DNA of 64,000 bases from NCBI GenBank assembly GCA_018398585.1, contig JAGTTD010000003.1:4286637-4350636 (forward strand), given 5' to 3'. The translations under genes were made by a program, and so were the position numbers. A model generated the notes under the pieces. That model searched no databases, was not told the DNA's origin, and worked only from the letters and a program-made list of their open reading frames with translations. The stretch comes from Simmondsia chinensis (Eukaryota; Streptophyta; Magnoliopsida; Caryophyllales; Simmondsiaceae). This document shows, in pieces, positions 46,463 to 57,679 of this stretch; within the stretch, counting starts at the first letter, position 1, and every line of letters starts with the position of its first letter.

Positions 46463-46475
46463 ACAACTAGGAGAT
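46463..46475 (+). promoter_or_regulatory. polypurine-side junction of copia D
   Basis: ACAACTAGGAGAT precedes the LTR start TGTTAGAATCGG. The same 'gggagat-TGTTGG' arrangement is seen in the A and B copies. Confidence 0.6.
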
Positions 46476-46885
46476 TGTTAGAATCGGTGTCATAGGAAAC
46501 CCAATTTATGTGAATAATTTTATTATTAAATAAAGTTAATTGATTGTCATCGTTATGTTTACTACTTTATCATGCGTTTGATGTTATTTCTTTGGAGCAA
46601 CATACCATGAGATGGAAGTAGTACTTAAATGATATTTGGAATATCTGTCTTAGTGGATAATGAGATTATGCCATAAATAGACTAATAACAAGTTAAAATA
46701 TTTTTTAATAGTTAATTCGTAGTCAATATCAAGTTTGAACTACTTGTCAGCTAAGGCTATAATGTATCATTTAAATAACTTGTCTTGGTTATGTGAAAGG
46801 TGACCTAGAATGTTAAGCTGGTATATTTCAATTAGATTATTACGCTGAATTGGACCAGGTGATTTGCTCGTATCTGCATGACTAT
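46476..46885 (+). repeat. copia D 3' LTR, left piece
   Basis: Starts TGTTAGAATCGG and matches the left piece of the 5' LTR from 46590. It ends in ACTAT (46881-46885), the target duplicated by the Athila-like insertion. Confidence 0.87.
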
Positions 46886-48328
46886 TGATAAGTCTAATTT
46901 AGTATATAAATTTTCATATTATTTTTGTTTATTTTTAACCATTTTACATTCGACTTCTAGTGCTTTTGCTCGGTTTTACTTTTTTTTTTCACTCATATTG
47001 CTATTTTCTTGCAAAAACAATCATTTTGTGCCAAATCTTGTTAGGTTTTATCATCAACATCAATAAGTGGAAGCACGATACATCAAATAAAAGCAAAAAA
47101 TTGGCAAGGCACTTCCATAACACACGGTTTTAGAAGGATTAACAAGAAGTGACACAAAGTGTGCAATTTGCATTTGAGGTGGCAAACTTTAAACAAAACT
47201 TGGATTGGATACATTTTACAAACTAAAGAACACAAGCATCATGATGAAAAAACTTAGATTTGGGGGGGGGGTTGGAGGGGTGGAAAAGTGAAGCAAAATA
47301 CATAAAATAAAGCTATCTTTGCAAGTTGATATGGGCGGCTATTAAGAACAAATAAGAATGAAGCAAGAGCAAATTTTTTATTCATAATTCATCACCTTTG
47401 AAACACTATAAATAGAGGTGTTTTAGGGAGTGTTGGAGCATCCTCTCAACTAGCAAAAATCACGTACAAAGCAGAAGAAAAGAAGAAGAAATCGAGAGGA
47501 GGAAGAAGAAGAAAGAAGGAAAGTTTGGTTTGTAATTTTGAATTTTTTAGTTCTATCAATCCTTTTCTTCATTAAACTTCATGAATTTTGTCTTAGCTTT
47601 ACTTTTTATTATGTCTATCATGAACTAATTTTATTTTTTCAAGGCTACGATATAGCCTAAGTTGTAATATACGCTCTCTTCTAATTCAACGTATTCAATA
47701 TTTTGTTATTAGTTTGTTGAAGTGTTTATCATTGTTCTTCATGCGTTTTAAATACTTGATCACTATTTAAAGCCTATAATGATTCATAACAAGTCTGAGA
47801 GAACATTAATTATGATTGCTAAGGTGATAAACACCACAAATTGAGTGAATGCTAGAGATAGATTAACGTGATTTGCGTGGTCTTAAGTGAAAACCATGGA
47901 TCTTTAAAACTCTTTTATTATTTAAATTCATGCAAGAGATTGATGAGTTAATATGTAAAAGATTATGCTAAGAGTTGCTCAAGAGAGAATGTTTAGTAAA
48001 TTCCGGTTTTCGACCATCAACATGTAATAACAACATGAATATCGAGATTAGAAAGGCATATTAATTCAACTAGGTAAAATCGGATACCTTGGACCTTGTT
48101 AAATCATAAGAACCAACAAAAATCAATAAACCTTTTTATAAAAATCAGTAAGCATTTATATTTTCTTTTGTTTCATATCAAAAACTTTAATTTTCGGTCT
48201 TCCAAATAGTGCTCAAACTACTAATTTTGGTACGCGTTCAATAATTAGTCCTTGTTGGACGATACTCTACTCATTCTTTATTACTTGATATGGCTTAGTG
48301 CACTTGGTAAGAAAAGCCAAGTAAGTTT
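46886..48328 (+). repeat. Athila-like 5' LTR
   Basis: About 1443 bp from TGATAAGTCTAATTT. Collinear with 55347-56758. Its last bases (AAGTTT) differ from the 3' LTR's AAGCATCA, so the right edge is accurate only to a few bases. Confidence 0.87.
47407..47415 (+). promoter_or_regulatory. TATA box of the Athila-like 5' LTR
   Basis: TATAAATAG within 'acactataaatagaggtgtt', conserved in the 3' LTR at 55876-55884. A purine-rich stretch ('gaagaagaa' words) follows 50-100 bp downstream in both LTRs. Confidence 0.75.
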
Positions 48329-48329
48329 T

Positions 48330-48346
48330 TGGCACCGTTCCGGGGA
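48330..48346 (+). promoter_or_regulatory. primer-binding site, tRNA-Asp type
   Basis: TGGCACCGTTCCGGGGA differs by only a few bases from TGGCGCCGTTGCCGGGGA, the tRNA-Asp site used by Athila-group elements. Confidence 0.8.
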
Positions 48347-48793
48347 TTGTTCTTATTTGAGTGATATCGATACCAACTAGTTCTAGTACTAGTGTTAAGT
48401 TGTTTGTTAAAACTTGTAAATTTTGTTTAATTTTGAAGAAGAAATTTCTTTTTTTTTTTTTCATTTATTTCAGTCACTTAAATTTATTTGTAAAGTTGTT
48501 TTTACTTCAAAAATTCGTATAGCACCGCCCCTAAAATTGTGTTTTTCTTAAGTTTGGTTAATTTTGTGTTATTTTGTAATTATTTTCGTATTTTCTCCTT
48601 ATTTTCACCTTTCTTTTACTTATAAGTTCATATTGTTAAAATTTTGAAAGTTAAATGTTGCTATTTATAAGATTTTTGAAACATTAGTGTTACTAACCCC
48701 CCTCTAAATTTTTGTTTTTAAGCTTCATATCATATTGTAGTATTTTTTGTTCTGTTTCATTGTTGTTATCTTTCTTTTGACTTTTCTCTTTGT
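48347..48793 (+). other. Athila-like leader
   Basis: T-rich, non-coding stretch between primer site and gag. No structure of note. Confidence 0.6.
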
Positions 48794-50307
48794 ATGCAAA
48801 ATCAAAACGAAAACGGAATAACCCTTTTTGATCCTAAAATTGAAAGAACACTTCGACTAATTTGGAAAACTAAACAAACTAAAACAGTGGCAAATAAAAA
48901 CAATGGTAATGATGACGAAAGGCCTTTACAAGATTATGCTCTACCAAATGTTGGAGGATGCACTTCTAGCATTCGACGTCCACCAATACAACCATACTAT
49001 TTTAAAATTAAACCTGCGATAATACAAATGATTCGACAGACTGTCCAATTTGGCGGTCTACCTAGCGAGGACCCGAACATGCATATCGCTAACTTCTTAG
49101 AGATATGCGGCACATTTAAGCATAATGGGGCCAGCAATGATGCCATTCCCTTAAGGTTGTTCCCATTCTCACTAAGAGACAAATCCAAAGTGTGGTTAAT
49201 GTCAATACCACCAGGTACTATCACCACTTGGGACGATTTGGTTCAAATATTTCTTGCTAAATATTTTCCACCCTCTAAATCAGCCAAAATGAGGAATGAC
49301 ATTACCTTTTTTGTACAATACGATATAGAATCTTTGTAAGAAGTGTGGGAACATTATAAAGAGCTTTTAAGAAGGTGTCCACACCATGGTTTGCTAGTTT
49401 GGATGCAAATCCAAACTTTTTACAATGGTTTAGCACATAATACTAGAACAATGGTAGACGTGGTTGCTAGAGGAGCCCTAAACAACAAGACCACAAATGA
49501 AGCATATGAGTTGCTAGAAGTGATGGCTATAAATAACTATGTAAGAACAGTTGATCAAAAGAAACCTATAGGTGTGCAAGAGGTAGATGCATTGACCAAG
49601 TAATCCGCTTAAATTTCAATGATTTAGAAGCAATTAGGTAACATAAGTGTTAATGCCATTAATTCTCCTATGCTAACATGTGAATTTTATGCTGGAAATC
49701 ATGCAAGCATAGAATGTGAAACAGGACCCTTTTACCACATCTAGCCATGAACAAGCAAATTTTATTTCAAATTTTCAAAACCAAAAATAATCCCTACTCC
49801 AACACTTACAACCCTGGGTGGAGAAACCATCCAAATTTTTCATAGAGTAACCCAGGGATTCAAAAACAACCCATTCACGCTCAACTAGAAAAGCAAATTG
49901 ATCTAAAAGATTTGTTCAGAAGTTTTATGGAAGAAACACAAACAAATCTTTAAAATCAAGAAGCTTCAATTAGAAACCTCGAGACCCAAGTAGGAAAAAT
50001 TTTAAAACAACTCTCTGAAAGGTCTCAAGGTTCCTTGCCTAGAAACAAAATCACTAATCCACAAGAGCACATCCAAGCGATTGAATTAAGAAGTGGGAAA
50101 ACTCTGACTGAACAAACACCGGTAACCAAGCCCGCATAAAACAAACAACCCCTAATCGACCTGTCCACAAACACAAATCAAGGAAAAGAAAATGGGGAAA
50201 GGACAAAAATTCAAAACAAAGATGAACTAAAAAGGGCTGAACCTCAACCTTACAAACCGGAGGTCCCGTTCCCTCAATGTTTGAAAAAGACAAAAGCAGA
50301 TGAATAA
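48794..50307 (+). pseudogene. Athila-like gag
   Basis: Starts MQNQNENGITLFDPKIERTL. The gag core is clear (NMHIANFLEICGTFKHNGAS, RLFPFSLRDKSKVWL, DLVQIFLAKYFPPSK), ends at a TAA near 49339, and continues in the same region after it (VWEHYKELLRRCPHHGL, FYNGLAHNTRTMVD) to 49603. A nucleocapsid finger-like stretch CEFYAGNHASIEC lies near 49680-49720, with Tyr where the second Cys is expected. The rest, to about 50307, is a Lys/Gln-rich linker with several stops. Gag would form the particle; this copy cannot. Confidence 0.85.
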
Positions 50308-50318
50308 TTTGCTAAATT

Positions 50319-51001
50319 TTGGGAAGTTTTCAAAAAAATTTACATATTAATGTCCAGATGCCCAGATATGCAAAATTTATGAAGGAAATCCTGTCTAACA
50401 AAAGTAAGCTGGGAGAATTTGAAACAGTGGCACTAACTGAAGAATACAGTGCCACACCCCAAAGGAAGTTACCCTTCTCTAAGCTAAAAGATCTAGGGAG
50501 TTTCACTAACTTTGCACCATTGACACCATTAGTTTTGATAAAGTTTTATGCGATTTAGGTGCAAATATTAATTTAATGCCACTCTCTGTGTTCAGAAAGC
50601 TTGGCTTAGGGGAGATGAAGTATCCTAGAGGTGCGATTGGAGACGCCTTGGTGAAGGTTGATAAGTTCATCTTCCTGGCTGATTTCATAGTGCTTGATAT
50701 GGAAGAGGATCATGAGATACCTCTTATTTTGGGCCGACCCTTCCTTGCTACAGGAAGGGCCCTGATAGATGTGCAACAGGGAAAACTTATCTTTAGGGTG
50801 CAAGCTGAACAGGTAACCTTCAGTGTTTTTAATGCTATACAATTTCCAACTAACATGGATTCTTGTTTTGCAGTTGATATTTTAGAGACGTTGGTAGCCG
50901 ATACATTCAGGGACACATTCCTTAAGTTACCCCTTAAAGCGTATCTAACAACGTCAGGGACCTTAGACACAGAAAATGAATTGATAAGGGAATGTGCCTG
51001 A
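50319..51001 (+). pseudogene. Athila-like retropepsin region
   Basis: Upstream linker YAKFMKEILSNKSKLGEFET (50340-50440), then the active site DLGANINLMPLSVF near 50550-50595. DLG in place of DTG is usual for this group. IPLILGRPFLATGRALIDV near 50720-50775 is the conserved retropepsin end. A frameshift lies near 50555, so the active site and the C-terminal half are in different frames. Confidence 0.82.
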
Positions 51002-52390
51002 CACTTGGAAAGCTGCGAACCTTACGATTTGCACCATGAAGCAAGAGTCGAAGACATACAAGCGATTAAAACTTAGCAGAGAATGAAGGAAGATGAACCT
51101 CCAAATCTAGAGCTCAAGCCATTGCCACCTCATCTCACGTATGCTTACCTTGGTAATTCTAACACTTATCCTATAATTATTAATGCTTCTTTAAATAATG
51201 TTGAATAGGAAAGGCTGCTTAGGGTTCTAAGGGAGCGTAAATTAGCAATCGGATGAACCCTTTCAGACATCAAGGGAATTAGGCCTTCCTTATGCATGCA
51301 TAAGATTCTCGTGGAAGAAAGCTTCAAACCTACCGTGCAACCCTAACGTCGGTTAAACCCCGCCATAAAAGAGGTGGTAAGGAAAGAAGTTGTCAGGTTA
51401 TTAGATGCCGGGATCATTTATCCCATATCTGATAGTCCATGGGTGAGCCCAGTACAAGTAGTTCCAAATAAAGGAGGAAAAACCATAGTAGAAAATAAGA
51501 ACAATGAGCTCATCCCTGCTAGGACCGTCACAGGGTGGAGGGTGTGCATAGATTATTTAAGACATAATGATTCTACCCAAAAAGGCCATTTTTCCTTACC
51601 ATGCATTGATCAAATGTTAGAAAAACTGGCGGCCATTTGTATTACTGTTTCCTTGACTGTTATTCAGGATACAACCAAATTGCCATAGCATCGGAAGATC
51701 AGGAAAAGACTACTTTCACTAGTCCATATGGTACCTTTGCCTATAGGAGAATGCCTTTTGGATTATGTAATGCCCCTGCTACTTTTTAATGATGTATGAT
51801 GGCAATCTTTAGTGATATGATGGAAAATTTCATAGAAGTGTTAATGGATGATTTTTCAGTCTTTAGGCCCTCATTTGATGATTGTTTAGCTAACCTCTCT
51901 ATAGTTTTGCAAAGATGCACTGACCATAATCTTGTTTTGAATTGGGAGAAATGTCATTTCATGGTGCAAGAAGGAATTGTGTTAGGGTATAGGATTTCAA
52001 AAAAATGAATTGAGGTTGATAGAGTAAAACCTAAAGTGATAGAGCAATGCTAGTGACTATACAGTAGGTGTCGTGCTGGGGCTAAGGAGGAACAAAAATT
52101 TCCATGTAATTTAGTATGCTAGTAAGACTTTCACAGATGCACAGGTTAACTATGCTACAACTGAGAAAGAATTACTGGCAGTTGTTTTTTCATTTGACAA
52201 ATTTCGTTTCTACTTGCTAAATTCAAAGGTAATTGTTTACACTAATAATTTTGCTCTCAAATACCTTTTTCTGTAATAGGACACAAAACCAAAGCTAATA
52301 AGATGGATTTTATTGCTTCAAGAATTCGATTTAGAAATCTAGGACAAAAAGGGAACAGAAAATGTTGTGGCAGATCATTTATCACGTCTT
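51002..52390 (+). pseudogene. Athila-like RT and RNase H, with a deletion between them
   Basis: RT runs from about 51110 to 52030: PISDSPWVSPVQVVPNKGG, RTVTGWRVCIDY, SPYGTFAYRRMPFGL and the catalytic box VLMDDFSVF near 51840-51865. A TAA interrupts 'PATF' near 51787. RT then passes abruptly at about 52045-52055 (KPKVIEQC) to the middle of RNase H (DYTVGVVLG, YATTEKELLAVVFSFDKF). Roughly 100 codons of connecting sequence expected from the family, including the first RNase H motif, are missing. The RNase H end is at about 52260-52390. Confidence 0.82.
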
Positions 52391-53560
52391 AAACGAGAAG
52401 ACGAAAGTCCCTCTATCAACGAAAAGTTCCCGGATGAAAGTCTTATGATGGTAAGTGAAAATCCTAATTATCTATGGTACGCTTACATTGTTAACTATTT
52501 GGTTGCACAAGAATTGCCCAAGGACCTGACATATCAACAAAAGAAGAAGTTCTTTGCTGATTTAAAGCATTATTTTTGGGAAGAACCATTCTTATACAAG
52601 CGTTGTGCAGACCAAATTATTAGAAGACGTGTACCCGAGGAGGAAACGGAAGACATTCTGCGCCATTGCCGCTCTCTTGAAACTGGTGGCCATTATGGTA
52701 GAACAAGAACTACAGCTAAGGTTTTACAATCTGGCTTTTATTGGTCTACACCTTTTAAAGATGCTTTCAAATTTGTTAGTAAATGTGATGGTTATCAAAT
52801 GACAGGAAATATTTCCAGGAGACATGAAATGCCTCTAAACAACATTTTCGTCGTTGAAATATTTGACATTTGGGGAACTGATTTCATAGGTCCTTTCCCT
52901 TAATTGTTTTTTAACAGATTTATTTTTGTTGCTGTAGATTATGTATCAAAGTGGGTTGAAGTAGCCACTTTTATGACCAATGATGCTAGAGTTGTGGTAA
53001 ACTTTGTAAGAAAGAACATCTTTTCTTGATTTGAAACTCCTAGAGCAATTATAAGTGATGGAGGAAAACACTTTCATGGGCGTCAACTTAAAGCTTTATT
53101 GAGTAAGTATGGAGTCATACACAATGTGGGTGCTCTATATCATCCTCAAAGTGGTAAAGTGGAAATTTCAAATCGAGAATTGAAAATTATTCTTGAAAAA
53201 ACATTTAGTGCTTCTAGGAAAGATTGGTCAAAAAAGTTAGACGATGCATTTTAGGCGTATAGAACAACATTCAAAACACCAATTGAAATGTCTCCATATC
53301 GATTAGTTTATGGCAAGGCGTGTCATTTACCAATAGAATTGGAACACAAAGCATACTAGGCTGTAAAAACCTTGAACTTCAATTTAGAAGCTACAGGAGA
53401 AAAAAGGCTACTACAATCAATGAGATGGATGAGTTCAGGAATGAAGCTTATGAAAATGCTTGAATTTACAAGGACCAAACAAAAAGATGGCATGATAAGC
53501 ATATCCTGAACAGGGAATTCGTAGTGGAACAAAAATTTTTACTTTTTAGCTCCCGATTAT
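52367..53560 (+). pseudogene. Athila-like integrase
   Basis: The end of RNase H (VADHLSRLK) leads into an HHCC finger near 52655-52800; the last Cys reads Tyr (KCDGYQ). The core has Asp in WGTDFIGPFP, Asp in [10 protein letters not shown] and Glu in [32 protein letters not shown] follows near 53285-53340. Stops at about 52902, 53028, 53252 and 53357 break it. The downstream frame fades near 53560. Confidence 0.83.
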
Positions 53561-54241
53561 GACTTTTCCCAGAGAAATTACGCTCCAGATGGTGAAGACC
53601 CTTTGTTATAACTCGTGTCTTTCCGTATGGCACAGTCGAGTTTCAAGATGAGAATAAAAGCGCATTCAAAGCTAACGGTTAGAGGCTGAAAGCTTATATT
53701 GATCGAGAGCTCAAACCACAAAAGACCTCCATTCATCTCTACGATGACAAATGATCCACTCAAAGAGTAGAGCTAACGACTATAAATTAAGCGCTTGTTG
53801 GGAGGCAACCCAAGTGTTCCTTTCCTTACTTCTTTTATTTTATTTTCCTTTTATTTTTATTATTTTCTCATGTTTTCGTACATTTTGTTCAAACAGGTAC
53901 TTTAAAATAAGTTTGGGGGTCATATGATATCAACGGTCACCATCAAATAGGCAAACCTCAAACCTGGGAATTATCTCTCACCTATTGCTTTGTTCTTTTT
54001 ATTTCTTTTAACAATGAGGACAATGTTAACTTTAAGTTTGGGGGTGGGAGAGACAATTTTTAAAATTTTGAACAAATTTTTTAAAAATGTTTCCTGTTTT
54101 ATATTTTAGAGTTTGCTTTAGTTCCTCCCAGAGTTCGGAGCCTTTTTATGGGGATGTAGATAGTGTCGGCCAACAAAAAGATTCTCTTATTTCTATAGTT
54201 TGGGTCATTAGTCTTTCCAAATTTAATTTAAAACCTCCCCC

Positions 54242-54272
<31 letters not shown>

Positions 54273-55330
54273 AAAAACAAAAAAGAAAAAAAAAACTTAT
54301 CATCATGCATTATGGGCAATTTTCTACTCTTTTTAGCTCTTTACTTTAATTAGATTGGAATAACTAGAGAATCAATTGTTTTTATGTTCTAATTGCAAAA
54401 CACAATCTAATCTAAGGCACTATCTTGATAAAACCGTGGTATTTGAGTTCTCTAGTTACCACGGTTGTTTTACTTTTCTTTCTGATTAAAAGATGCGCAA
54501 ATTTGAATGGATTGCATTAAGATTATTATTTATAAAATTAGACTTCGAAAAGTTATGCCCAAATCTAATGAAAAATATGAAAAAAAGAGGGAAAAAAAGA
54601 AAAAGAGAGGAAAGCATCTCTTGTACCGCTATCCCACTTATAAACATTTTAAGATATGTGATACCCATCATGAGGGCATCTCAGTGATGGCTTCTCTTAA
54701 GCATGCCATCATGCCCAGGGGTTAGGAGTTTGATTCTCACTGAAGATATACTCGGGAAGTCATAATGAAGGCATTTCAATGGTGGCTTCTCTTATCCATG
54801 CGGTCATCGCTCAGGGGTTACAAGTTTGATTCTCGCTTAAGATATATCCACACAATAATATTGAGGGCATCTCAGCGATGGCTTCTCTTACCCATGCGGT
54901 CATCGCCCAGGGGCTAGAAGTTTGATTCTCATTGAAAATATACTCATGACCCGAGATTGACTTGGGCAGATGAATTTCTCATTTAAAAAAAGAGAGAGAG
55001 AGAGAAGAAGAAAAAATTTTGAGAATAATTTTAGTCTTGGGCATACTTGATAAGTCTTGTTATGAGTGATATGATTTTTGGCTTCTATTCGGTCTTAAGA
55101 TTAGAAAGAACAGATAAACTTAATTTGCTTAGCTAACTTTTGAATTTGGTTACCTAGGAAATTGATAGGTTTTTCCTTGGAAAAGATGATTTTTCCTTTA
55201 GCCTTAAACTTTAAGCCTTGGTCATTCTTTTCTAACAAGAGTATACTTGCTTTGAATTGTGGTAGAATTCTTAAAAAGCATGAGATCATGTGCTTTAATA
55301 TTTAGCCTTGCTCGAGGACGAGTAAGATTT
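53561..55330 (+). other. Athila-like 3' non-coding region
   Basis: After integrase remnants (INT C-terminal words to about 53700) comes GCGCTTGTTGGGAGGCAACC at 53791-53810. Two purine tracts follow, AAGTTTGGGGGT at 53909-53920 and 54034-54045. A run of 26 C plus 15 A lies at 54237-54277, and a three-copy repeat at 54672-54958. No envelope-like frame is seen. Small basic ORFs at 54493-54725 lie in an A-rich stretch and are not genes. Confidence 0.65.
54672..54958 (+). repeat. tandem repeat, 95-96 bp x 3, with tRNA B-box-like motif
   Basis: Units begin at 54672, 54767 and 54863 with 'ga-ggcat-tca--g-tggcttctctta'. Each contains 'ccatgcggtcatcgcccagg' or a variant, and 'agtttgattctc', which resembles the RNA polymerase III B box GGTTCGATTCC. 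Origin from a tRNA-derived unit is possible but unproven. Confidence 0.7.
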
Positions 55331-55346
55331 AAGTTTATGGCTATTT
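55331..55346 (+). promoter_or_regulatory. degenerate polypurine tract of the Athila-like element
   Basis: AAGTTTATGGCTATTT sits where AAGTTTGGGGG is expected before the LTR start TGATAAG. The two better G-runs lie 1.3-1.4 kb upstream. Confidence 0.55.
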
Positions 55347-55549
55347 TGATAAGTTTAATTTATTATATAATTATTCATATTGTTTTGGTTTATTTTTAAC
55401 CATTGTACATCAAACTTTTATCGTTTTTGCTCGGTTTTGCTCTTTTTTCACTCATATTGCTATTTTCTTGTAAAATCACTCATGCTGTGATAAATCTTGC
55501 TAGGTTTTATCATCAACATCAATAATGGAAGCAAGATACATCAAATAAA

Positions 55550-55585
<36 letters not shown>

Positions 55586-56758
55586 GGCAAGGCACTTCCA
55601 TAACACACGGTTTTAGCAAGGATTAACAAGAAGTGACAAAAAATGTGCAATTTGCATTTTGGGCGGAAAACTTTAAACAAATCATATATTGGATACATTG
55701 TACAAACTAAAGAACACGAGCATCATGATGAAAAAACTCAGATTGGGCAGTGGAAAAGTGAAGCAAAATACATAAAATAAAGCAAGCATTGCAAGTTGAT
55801 ATGGGTGGCCATGAAGAGCAAATAAGAATGAAGCAAGAGCAAATTTTTATTCATAATTCATCACCTTTCAAACACTATAAATAGAGGTGTTTTGGGGAGT
55901 GTTGGAGCATCCTCTAAACCAGCAAAAATCACACGCAAAGTAGAAGAAAAGAAGAAGAAACCGAGCGCAAGAAGAAGAAGAAGGAAGGAAGGCAAGTTTG
56001 GTTTGTAATTTTGCATTTTTAAGTTCTTTCAATCCTTTTCTTCTTAAAATGTCATGAATTTTGTGTTAGTTTTGCTTTGTATTATATCTATCATGAACTA
56101 ATTTTGTTTTTCCAAGGCTATGATGTAGCCTAAGTTGTAATATACGCTCTCTTCTAATTCAACGTATTCAATGTTTTGAAGTGTTTATTATTGATCTTCA
56201 AGAGTTTTAAATGCTTGATCACCATTTAGATCCTATAATAATCATAATGAGTTCGAACCGAGATTTATGATGATTCCTAAGGTGATAAACACAACAAATT
56301 GAGAAAATGCTAGAAATAGATTAACGCGATTTGCGTGGTCTTAAGTGAAAACCATAGATCTTTAAAGCTCTTTTATTATTTAAATTCATGCAAGAGATTG
56401 ATGAGTTAATATGTAAAAGAATGCGCTGAGTGTTGCTCGAGAGGGAATATTTAGTAAATTAGGGTTTTTGACCATCAACATGTAATAACAACATGAATAC
56501 CGATATCAGAAAGGCGTATTAATTCAATGAGGTGAAACTGCAACAAAAATCAGTAAACCTTTTTATAAAAATTAGAAAGCATTTATATATTATTTTGTTT
56601 CATATCGAAAACTTTAATTTTCGGTGTTTCAAATAGTGCAGAAACTACTAATTTCGGTATTCATTCAATTATCAATCCTCGTGGGACGATACTCTACTCA
56701 TTTTTTACTAATTGATACGACTTAATGCCCTTGCTAAGCAAACTCCAAGTAAGCATCA
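55347..56758 (+). repeat. Athila-like 3' LTR
   Basis: TGATAAGTTTAATTT to AAGCATCA, 1412 bp. A run of about 32 A at 55553-55584 is absent from the 5' LTR, where only a short A-run is found. The ACTAT duplicate follows. Confidence 0.88.
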
Positions 56759-56763
56759 ACTAT

Positions 56764-57643
56764 CCAAAATTAGCAATCCATTTTATTCTGTTTATACAAT
56801 AACTACAAATCCAAGAAATAGTATGAACTCATGCATGGAATGATAGTTCCTTGGATTTGCTAAAAAGATTAGGTTACAACATCTAACTGAAATCTTACAT
56901 GCATTAATTAACTGCTTGAAGTGTAGCGGGAGCAGATATTTTACTAGGAATCTATGACATAAGGATGTCCCTTTAGCTGTTTCACAATCCATGCGAATGG
57001 ATTATAAAGACTTTGTCCAAAGCATTTCATATGTTAATACAGAAGTGTTTCTATCTTAGCGAATTATTCGAGAAGGGCGAGTTGGGAATTAAGTTGGCAG
57101 ATGTGAGAGAGAATAATAATAGTAGTTAAAATTATTTTTCTCATGGGCGTCTAATAAAGGGATTAATTATGAGTAAACAATCATAGGGAATTTATGGATT
57201 GCACTAAAACTTATTTAGTGCAATTTGTTGGAAATATTATATAATAATTATTAAATAAAATAAAATATATGTATATATATATACACACACACACACACGA
57301 ATAATACAACATAATAATATGATCAAAACGTAGTACATGAATTCCATCAAATCAAGGATCATCAATACTATACAAATAACAATATATGGAAGAGAATTAA
57401 ACAAATAAAAGGGTTTAGGAAAAATGTGTCATTGAGTTGAGTCACGTGAGAACATTCTCCTAAGAAAGGAAACACCCCTCTTGGGATGAGTATTACTATT
57501 AAGCTTAAATGCGCTCATTTTCCCGAATTCAACAATCCGTCGGACCTCTATTAGTGCCGCAATAAATGATCCCCGAACTACAACTACTGAGCTCACTATT
57601 TTTGAAAGAGTATAGGTGATTGAAAGAATAAAATATTTCATGT

Positions 57644-57679
<36 letters not shown>

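Larger units (their letters stand above)
46886..56758 (+). mobile_element. Athila-like Ty3/gypsy element, 9.9 kb
   Basis: Two LTRs (46886-48328 and 55347-56758) enclose gag, retropepsin, RT, RNase H and integrase, in that order, plus a long non-coding 3' region. The TSD is ACTAT on both sides (46881-46885, 56759-56763), exact. The tRNA-Asp type primer site, the RT phrase ELIPARTVTGWRVCIDY and the block GCGCTTGTTGGGAGGCAACC after integrase are marks of the Athila group. No envelope-like ORF is visible in the 1.8 kb before the 3' LTR. All frames are disrupted. Confidence 0.9.

Noticed and set aside
54087..54353. ORF spanning the poly-C run
   Set aside because: A poly-Pro/Lys frame produced by the C- and A-runs; not an envelope-like gene.
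54672..54958. Functional tRNA genes
   Set aside because: Only a B-box-like motif is present; no cloverleaf or anticodon stem can be drawn from the units.
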